Assembly: GCA_029948255.1 (NCBI GenBank)
Contig: JALIZF010001516.1
Location: 62,001 to 126,000 of the forward strand
Origin: Telmatactis stephensoni
Taxonomy: Eukaryota > Cnidaria > Anthozoa > Actiniaria > Isophelliidae
Length of the DNA: 64,000 nucleotides
Reading direction: 5' to 3'
Positions 57,804 to 64,000 of this stretch are shown here, in pieces. Positions within the stretch are counted from its first letter, which is position 1. Every line of letters starts with the position of its first letter. The translations under genes were made by a program, and so were the position numbers. The notes beneath the pieces are model-generated. The model was not told the DNA's origin. It saw only the letters and a program-made list of their open reading frames with translations, and did no database searches.

Positions 57804-58151
57804 ATGAGCTCAGAGGAGAGTGACCTAAGCGATGGAGAAACAGGGCCAACCCTCTGGGGCTATCTAGTTAAAAAACTCCCCTTGGAGAGAACTAGGTTGA
57901 CCAATATCAAAAGAATTCTAGATAAACAATATTTGGTGGGGCTGCCAACAAGGGCCAGAAGCATAGTCATGACTAGAACCTCACATTCTCAGTCTTCAGA
58001 GAGGCCCCTTCCAGTAGACCCAAAATCTTGGGCAGTTAGAGTGCCTCAAGCAAGCTCGCAAATGGGGTGGGGGTCATGCCATTTTGTACAACCAAAATTT
58101 AGGGGCTTCACCAAATGCTGCTTTCACATATTGATGGCAAGTAATCTCTGA
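57804..58151 (+). CDS. Unrecognised 115-codon frame, acidic start, basic middle
   Basis: Starts MSSEESDLSDGE and continues LWGYLVKKLPLERTRL, then RARSIVMTRTSHS, SERPLPVDP and SWAVR. The Ser/Asp/Glu start followed by a Leu-Pro-Arg/Lys segment and a Pro-Ser-Trp-Ala end gives the impression of a real short domain seen in invertebrate repeat families, but I cannot name it. Text after SWAVR looks non-coding, so the true end may be a splice or a break near 58045. Probably a fragment. Confidence 0.35.
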   Translation: MSSEESDLSDGETGPTLWGYLVKKLPLERTRLTNIKRILDKQYLVGLPTRARSIVMTRTSHSQSSERPLPVDPKSWAVRVPQASSQMGWGSCHFVQPKFRGFTKCCFHILMASNL

Positions 58152-58174
58152 TTACCATACATACTCTATCGGAA

Positions 58175-58455
58175 TTAACTTTTTTTTTTCATCATTCTTT
58201 TTAACCAGTACAGCTGTTTCCCTTCTAGTGACACAAGTGCATCCACATTAACTTCCTGGATAGGAGTTTTACCATCAGACAACCGTTTGGCAATTTGATG
58301 AACATTTTCTACTTCTCTATCTGCTTTTCTTTTCTGAGCCTTTCTTTTGTTTGTTATAGTGAGGGGTTGAATATGCAAAGGAGTATAGTTAGTTCTCTGT
58401 ATAGTTGCTCTTGAAAACCCTCTAGGTCTGCAAATTCGAGAAATCCTTGCAGTGT
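58175..58455 (-). CDS. Unrecognised basic frame on the minus strand (possible exon or fragment)
   Basis: The open minus-strand frame reads ..RPRGFSRATIQRTNYTPLH.., then TNKRKAQKRKADREVENVHQ and IQEVNVDALVSLEGKQL. It has a nuclear-localisation-like basic cluster and a helical look. The start is unclear (no good ATG in this frame) and it runs to about 58175. No domain recognised; it may be a decayed transposon gene or an exon. Confidence 0.25.
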
Positions 58456-59001
58456 TTGTTCATCTGCCATTTTGAAATGGTAACCCAATATTGTATTAAA
58501 GTGAGAAGTACTGGGACGTAGTAGTGCCAGTACTCCTCGTAGTGCCAGTACTCCTTGCTGTTATAAAGTAAATCATCCAAATCTTGGAATTAAAATATGG
58601 AGACGATGGAGATAAACGTTATTGTAAAGAATGTTGTGAGGAGGAAGTTGAGGAACCAAGTAGCTTTTCATTTTCTCAACTTAGAAGTCAATCAAGATGT
58701 GAGTCTTCTGTAGGAATACATCTTTGAAGCTCGCTCCAAACATGTTAGGTAGGAAATAACTTGGAAAAGCTAGAAGGATTGTTAAAAAATACCAAAAGCA
58801 AATCACTGGGCAAGGTTTTGAATGGCTTGATATACATAATGAATCAACTGTTCAAAGCAAGTTCAAAGTTCAAAGCAAGCATTCCTGTAAAGCAGTTGGT
58901 TTTATTTCATTTAAAGAGATTATCTGAGAGCAGACGCTCGCAAAAATGGCAATGATGAAGTCTGGTCTGCATTCAGATCAGTCCGCAACAAATTAAAGAC
59001 A

Positions 59002-59403
59002 GTGATCAGTAAAGCAAGAAGATCCCTCTTGGCCAATGCCCTTTCTTCAAAACGACCAAAAGAGGTGTGGCAGGTCATCCATCGCGTACTCTATCCAAGT
59101 CCTAAGCCACTACGAGTAGATCCTGATGAATTAAATAAATTCTTTGTTACCACGGCTGAGAGAACTCTTGGAAGCAAACCTGACGACGTGCATGATCTTC
59201 AGAGATTGGTTCAATCCCTACCTTTACACTCAACACATTCAGAGAGTTTCTCCCTTGCACATGTATCACGAGGTGAGGTACTTAAGGAATTGGCACAGCT
59301 ACGTTCAGATTCTTCAACAGGCTACAAATTCCAGTCAGATATATACAACTGGCAAAGGACCATCTCTCAGGACCCCTTGCTTATATTATCAACACATGCA
59401 TAG
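59002..59403 (+). pseudogene. LINE linker region before RT, frameshifted
   Basis: VISKARRSLLANALSSKRPK, then VWQVIHRVLYPSPKPL and VLKELAQLRSDSSTGY. After STGY the frame should continue into the RT-entry motif, but the sequence moves to another frame (YIINTCIDSSSFPDAW), so a small deletion lies near 59325. Residues before 59002 are in the same frame back to about 58923. Confidence 0.8.
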
Positions 59404-59495
59404 ACTCATCATCATTTCCAGACGCATGGAAAATCGCAAGAATATCGCCAATTCCCAAGATAGATCGTCCTGCATCAGAGAAGGATTACCGCCCG

Positions 59496-60791
59496 GTGTC
59501 AATTCTACCCACCTTATCGAAAATATTTGAACGCCTAGTTCTCAAACAACTAGTATCGTATATTGAAAAACATTCCATCTTGGCACCAAGCATATCAGGA
59601 TATCGAAAGGGCCACTCAACTACAAGTGTATTATTGGGTATTAGGGACGACATTATTCGAGCCATGAGAAAGGGCAAAGTTACGATGATGGTCCTTGCGG
59701 ATTATTCAAAGGCATTCGATACTGTGCAGTTCAGGTCTATACTATTGAAGATGCACGAGATGGGATTTACCAATGAATTTCTCCTGTGGTTACTCAACTA
59801 TTTGACTGGCCGTCAGCAATTCGTCCAAATAGACGATAAGTCATCTGAACTAGCACGTGTTCATTTCGGAGTGCCCCAAGGGTCAATTCTGGGGCCAGTA
59901 ATATTTAACCTTTACGTCGCAGATCTTCAAAGCCAACTTCAGTATTCTTGCTACCAATATGCAGACGACACAACCTTTTATATGCATACTAAAGTTGCCG
60001 AAATGGCATGCTCAACAACAAAGATGAATGAAGCTATCTCCCGACTTGGATGTTATTCAACCAACTCTAATCTTGCTCTGAATGAATCAAAAACCAAATG
60101 GATGTTAATATCTACAAGACAGATGTCACAGGTCCATGGTTTACAGGATGCCCAAGTACAGCTCACTTGTAATAATGTGAAATTAGAAAGAGTGTCATCA
60201 ACAAAACTACTTGAGGTTCAAATCGATGAGAACATATCCTGGAGTAATCATGTAACTGCACTTCTGTCTTCATGTTACGGAGCACTATCTGTATTAAAGA
60301 AGGTACGTAACCTTGCACCGTTCCATGTGCGCAAACTACTAACGGAGACACTCATACTGTCAAAACTTGATTATGCAAGTACTGTGTTTCATCCTCTACC
60401 TGCATATCAGTTAAAACGCTTACAGAGAGTTCAGAACGTATGCGCTGGTTTTGTTCATGGTTGTTATGGACGGGAAGAGGATTGCTTAAAGTTTGGATGG
60501 TTACCCGTTGTTGAAAGAAGACAACTACAGCTTCTTAACACAGCATTCAAAGCCCTACATTATGAACACTGGACGGACTATATACAATTAGAGAAGTACA
60601 TGACTACCAGAACACTACGATCTTCTGATGAGACAAAGCTTCCATTGGTTAAAGGAACTTTCCAAGACAGTGCTGCTGAAGTCTTTAATAGTCTACCAAA
60701 GAACATTATAAACTGTACTAATTTCAAAACATTCAGTAGAGAAGCAAAAAAGTATCTCTCTAATGTAGCTAGTAAAAGGGTTTTGAAATAG
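59496..60791 (+). CDS. Reverse transcriptase domain of a CR1/L2-like LINE
   Basis: The frame is open upstream of the listed start to about 59330 (FPDAWKIARISPIPK, DYRPVSILPTLSK). Motifs: HSTTSVLLGIRDDIIRAM, VLADYSKAFDTV, HFGVPQGSILGPVIFN, YQYADDTTFYM (catalytic YADD about 59959) and NESKTKWMLIS. The C-terminal region has LSKLDYASTVFHPLP and AAEVFNSLPKNI and ends in TAG. No further stops, so loss of function stems from 5' truncation and the upstream frameshift. It is a different family from the L2-like LINE at 35485 (GVPQGSILGPV versus GVPQGSVLGPLL, and different tails). Confidence 0.9.
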   Translation: MSILPTLSKIFERLVLKQLVSYIEKHSILAPSISGYRKGHSTTSVLLGIRDDIIRAMRKGKVTMMVLADYSKAFDTVQFRSILLKMHEMGFTNEFLLWLLNYLTGRQQFVQIDDKSSELARVHFGVPQGSILGPVIFNLYVADLQSQLQYSCYQYADDTTFYMHTKVAEMACSTTKMNEAISRLGCYSTNSNLALNESKTKWMLISTRQMSQVHGLQDAQVQLTCNNVKLERVSSTKLLEVQIDENISWSNHVTALLSSCYGALSVLKKVRNLAPFHVRKLLTETLILSKLDYASTVFHPLPAYQLKRLQRVQNVCAGFVHGCYGREEDCLKFGWLPVVERRQLQLLNTAFKALHYEHWTDYIQLEKYMTTRTLRSSDETKLPLVKGTFQDSAAEVFNSLPKNIINCTNFKTFSREAKKYLSNVASKRVLK

Positions 60792-61172
60792 TATATTGGT
60801 CTAGGGCAATGCACTACCTTATTTATTTACTATTATTATTTTACATTTGAGTATCATTATATTATTTATCAGATTTCAGTCATATCATTAAGGGCAACAA
60901 TTGATTATAGGGTGGGATGATTTACAATTTTAGGCAATAAGTTTCAATGAGAAGGGATTTTTAGATTTCAGTCATGTCATTTAGGGCTATTGACAATGGG
61001 ATGGGGTAATTTACAATTTTTTTGGCAATAAGGTTTCAATGGGAGGGGATTCTAGATTTATATAATATATTTTAATTGTACATTGTACGTATGTATGTTT
61101 CTTAGATAGTTGATGGTTGTATAAGAGCCACCTAGTGGAATAGCCATTAAACCATTATTATTATTATTATTA

Positions 61173-61710
61173 CTAGCTATTTCTAATAGAAAGTGAAGTG
61201 CTGCGAGCAGAAAACAGCTAGTGGTATATCCACGTTAGCAGAACTGTTCCCCTAAAACTCACGAAAGTACACCGCTTTCTCTGATATATCAAATGTTTCT
61301 TGTCTATCTCCTGTGCGTTGTGACAAACACTGCTAGTTGACCTTCAATATTGAATTACAAAACATAATTCTTCAGGATCAGTGTCGGACACACTCAGTTC
61401 AAAATATTTAGCACTTTGAGTAAAGCAATTTTCAAACAATCACAAACGGCTAGCGTTGGCAATGTGATTATAAAACTAACTGATTTTAAAAAGCTAGTTT
61501 ATTTAGGAAAAGATGTGAATCGCTGATCGTATGTATCGCATGTTCGTCTAGTGACATCCACAGATTACACTGTGTTCCGAATAGGAGGCTACTCGCTTCG
61601 CTCGCAGCAATTATTATGTATCAATTCAAGTAGCCAGTTGTTTATTGCCTATACGTAGTGAGATTTACAACTGTATTCATAAGCAAATAAAGTTTCCATT
61701 ATTATTAAAG
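61173..61710. other. 540 bp, no gene
   Basis: Flank between the LINE tail and the next coding-like block. AATAAA at 61686 is unassigned. Confidence 0.4.
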
Positions 61711-62891
61711 ATGCCTTTATTGTGGCTTATTTGATAGTTCTCCTGAAGAAGCTAAATTTCGCGATCATCTTCTTCATCAAGACCATGGCTTATGTGTTAT
61801 CGTAACTAAAGTGCTTGAAAAACGCTTTATTGTATTAAAGAACGAAGAGGTTAGCATTGAGGATGTTTTTTTAGAGCTAGAAAAACACTCAGACGAAAAT
61901 GCAATGAATGATTTGAGTACTCATTGATTTAATTCAATGGATACTGAATATGATCAGATGGCTTTAAAAGCAGTTATATTTGCACTCCATTCTCTATCTC
62001 AAACATATGAACTGGGAATAAAGCCAGACAGAGCAGTCAAGTTTCTTTCCAAGGTGTTATCAGTAGCAGATGAAAGTGAAAATGCAGAGGACATTTTAAA
62101 GCCCAGAACACGGACAAAGTTGAAAATGTAGAAAACAAGATTCAGAGTATTGATAAAACGCTAGAATGTTTACTTTCAGAAAGGCAGAAATGTGAACTTG
62201 AAAATGAAAAAGATTTGCTGATTATCTAGTCTAGAAGAGTTGGGAAAAAAAGAAACCCCCTCCTCACAAAGAAGAGCCCAGCAAACACAGCGCAAAATTG
62301 CCAAAGACCTGATTGCTGCAAATAGACTGAAAAGAAGAAAGCTAGGAGCAGGAGCACCACAGCTGATGGATTCTGAAGATGGAACCTTTATAGCAAAAGC
62401 GATTTCAACAAAGAGTACTTGTCATGGGAGACGCCATAAATACACACTTTTTACTAACCACAGAGTGAAAAAAAAGAGACTTTCTTTCTCTGGCCAACTA
62501 TAGACGCATTAAATGTGGCAAAAAGCTAATTAAGTCTGCAACCACAGTAACCAATCGTGGGAAGCCAAAGAATGTGAGGTCTATTGCAGCTAAGTCACAT
62601 GTTGGAAAATGGCTTTGGTGCACAAAAAAGCCACCAAAGATGGAAGATCATGACACAGTAAGCACACATCATCAACATGCTCATGTTTTGAATGCCAAGC
62701 TTACAATGTTCTCTGATAGTCAGAAAGAGCGTAGCCTTGTTGTAAGTATGCACGATAAGGCATATTTAAGACCAGGTACAGATGTGAGAGCAGGAAATAC
62801 GAAAATTCCCAAGCGACCAACAAAGAAAGCACAAATGAATGTTGTATACTTTTGTTCATTCTTTCTTGGCCGCTTGGGAATACAGGGTTAG
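61711..62891 (+). pseudogene. Decayed gene, probably transposase-like
   Basis: Coding-like text appears after an acceptor-like TTATTAAAG at 61710: YCGLFDSSPEEAKFRDHLLH to a TGA at 61925. The same frame resumes with MDTEYDQMALKAVIFALHSL. A one-base slip near 62097 moves it to VENKIQSIDKTLECLLSERQ, ended by TAG at 62226. Then RRAQQTQRKIAKDLIAANRL and a basic region; a slip in an A run near 62472 leads to YRRIKCGKKLIKSATTV, SHVGKWLWCTKKPPK and VSMHDKAYLRPGT. At least one stop and two slips make it dead. The DKAYLRPGT block looks like a nuclease or transposase core segment, but I cannot name the superfamily. The long coiled region precedes it. Confidence 0.5.
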
Positions 62892-62895
62892 CCTC
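62800..62895. repeat. Imperfect inverted repeat at the end of the decayed gene
   Basis: AATTCCCAAGCGACCAACAA at about 62801 mirrors TTGGCCGCTTGGGAAT ending about 62882, with AAGAAAG/CTTTCTT also pairing. It may have captured the transposase frame's end. Confidence 0.5.
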
Positions 62896-63389
62896 AATTC
62901 AGAGACAATGGCTAGTTGTGTCTGTTGTCAAATAGTACAACGATGTAGCATTATTGACAAACAATTTGAAAATGGAGTATTTTGTTCCACCCATGAAACT
63001 CTTAAAAGTTAAAAGAAAAGTAAAAATCCGGCTTTAATTGTATACTCTTGAATATTTGATTTCCAAAGCATAAAATGAAATGGGACTCTCTCATCTCAAC
63101 ACTCTCCTAAAACAAAGTATGCAGCTAAATTTTATATTTACTGTTGTGCATTCTCTCAATAGCAACTTGGAGACGTGTGATAAATGATTTCACAACTAAG
63201 CATGCCACCTACATTTTCCTCTTATTACCTAAAGCCTTCAGCTGTTTAGCTAGTAGACCATTAGCTAAAGGCTCTCGACAACAGTACCCCCACCCAACCC
63301 CTCATCCCCCTTGGTTTTGCTGCAAATATTTTAAAACTATTGAATTACAATCTTTAACTTTTGTCTTTTACGTAGCTTGGCATTTCCAG
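62896..63389. other. Possible intron before the SAM exon
   Basis: No exon seen; it ends in TTTCCAG at 63383-63389, a good acceptor. Confidence 0.4.
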
Positions 63390-63654
63390 TAATCATAGAG
63401 AGGTTATAAACTACAACATTGAGGATTGCTGTGAATTGCTAGAAAGAGCGAACCTGGTCCACTTGGAGAACATTTTTCGTAAGGCTGAAGTAAATGGGTC
63501 ACTCCTACAAAGTATGATGAATCCACATATCAGTAACAACATTTTAGAAGGTTTGGGGATTGTGGGTTTTGACCAGCAGCGTCTACTTGAGGCTATCAGA
63601 AAGGAAATGGCACTTTCAAGTACAAGCAGTGCTAGCATAAGCTTCACAGAATAG
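63390..63654 (+). CDS. Terminal exon encoding a SAM-like domain
   Basis: After the acceptor CATTTCCAG the frame reads NHREVINYNIEDCCELLERA, then LVHLENIFRKAEVNGSLLQS, LEGLGIVGFDQQRLLEAIRK, and a Ser-rich end SSTSSASISFTE then TAG. The order short helix, L..Y/F...F, (I/V)(D/N)G..L, LGI...G....LL..I is that of sterile-alpha-motif domains, which mediate protein-protein or RNA contacts. One base precedes the first full codon, so the upstream exon should end in phase 2. The upstream exon is not identified; the decayed gene just before may or may not belong to it. Confidence 0.6.
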
Positions 63655-64000
63655 ATGGAAAATGCCACAAACCTGTTTGTTTACCCTAAACTCTTCACCA
63701 ACGTCAGATGAAGTATGAGGGATAGCTTACATTCATTTCAAAAAGAAAAAAGAAAAATGTCAGTGCTGTTAAGCTTTAAAGTTGGGTTTAATCTGTTCAA
63801 GAGTTTTTATCAGCCTTTTTCATTCAATAGATTATTTTTGTACAAAATAGAGGGGTGTAGAGATTTAGGTACAATATTGATGTTTGATGTTTTTGTGTCC
63901 CTAAAGGATTTGTTTTTGAAATTCCCCTTTAAAAGAAAAAAATACCAGTGGTTTGCCCTTTAAAAATTTTGGTTTGGACAAAAATATTTTCACAGAACAC
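63655..64000 (+). other. Probable 3' UTR or flank
   Basis: T-rich text without further domain. An 82-codon frame (63715-63963) has no recognisable features. No AATAAA was seen. Confidence 0.4.

Larger units (their letters stand above)
58923..61172 (+). mobile_element. CR1/L2-like LINE, 5'-truncated, (ATT)n tail
   Basis: It starts in the linker between endonuclease and RT (ARKNGNDEVWSAFRSVRN) and ends with GCCATTAAACC(ATT)n at about 61152-61172. No endonuclease upstream. A frameshift near 59325 separates the linker frame from the RT frame. A 380-bp 3' UTR follows the stop at 60791; it contains two similar blocks (ATTTCAGTCAT.TCATTTAGGG, about 60876 and 60966). Confidence 0.88.

Overview
The window reads as nuclear DNA of an animal, most likely a marine invertebrate such as a cnidarian or sponge. 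The evidence is AT-rich sequence with GT-AG introns, animal-type LINEs (L2/CR1-like and an APE-endonuclease LINE with an SGNH-esterase ORF), a Ty3/gypsy element primed by an animal tRNA-Lys(CTT)-type site, many foldback/MITE-like inverted repeats, and no bacterial gene organisation. The phylum cannot be fixed from sequence alone. I saw no rRNA, tRNA or CRISPR array.

Layout. 24-2171 is a large exon with two cysteine-protease-like domains in one chain (Josephin-like, then Ulp1/C48). 2880-4622 is a 5'-truncated LINE between a (CTCCT)n array and an (AAACCTC)n tail. 4623-9450 is non-coding, with degenerate tandem repeats, a MITE-like element and a 520-bp foldback with hammerhead-like motifs. 9462-14521 is a multi-exon gene with a C2H2-like finger, tandemly duplicated acidic exons, and a tyrosine-recombinase (Crypton-like) domain. 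14634-20264 holds foldback elements and a 638-bp tandem duplication. 20265-27249 is a near-complete LINE with two overlapping ORF1 frames and an endonuclease/RT ORF2. It carries a 1-kb AT microsatellite in its middle and one poly-T frameshift. 27560-30840 holds a minisatellite and foldback elements.

30951-32119 is a possible small secreted protein in four exons. 34883-46165 is a possible host gene encoding an Arg/Glu-rich coiled coil. Its exon is split by an L2-like LINE, which is itself split by a Ty3/gypsy element with eye-identical 280-bp LTRs and a 4-bp target duplication: three nested layers. 46166-58900 is mostly non-coding with several tandem repeat families. 58923-61172 is a 5'-truncated CR1/L2-like LINE with intact RT. 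61711-62890 is a decayed transposase-like gene, and 63390-63654 is a terminal exon with a SAM-like domain.

Most coding capacity is mobile-element derived. The protease exon, the recombinase gene, the coiled-coil gene and the SAM exon are the candidates for host or domesticated genes. The loci do not form a pathway; what links them is repeated insertion, exon duplication and microsatellite growth at element boundaries.
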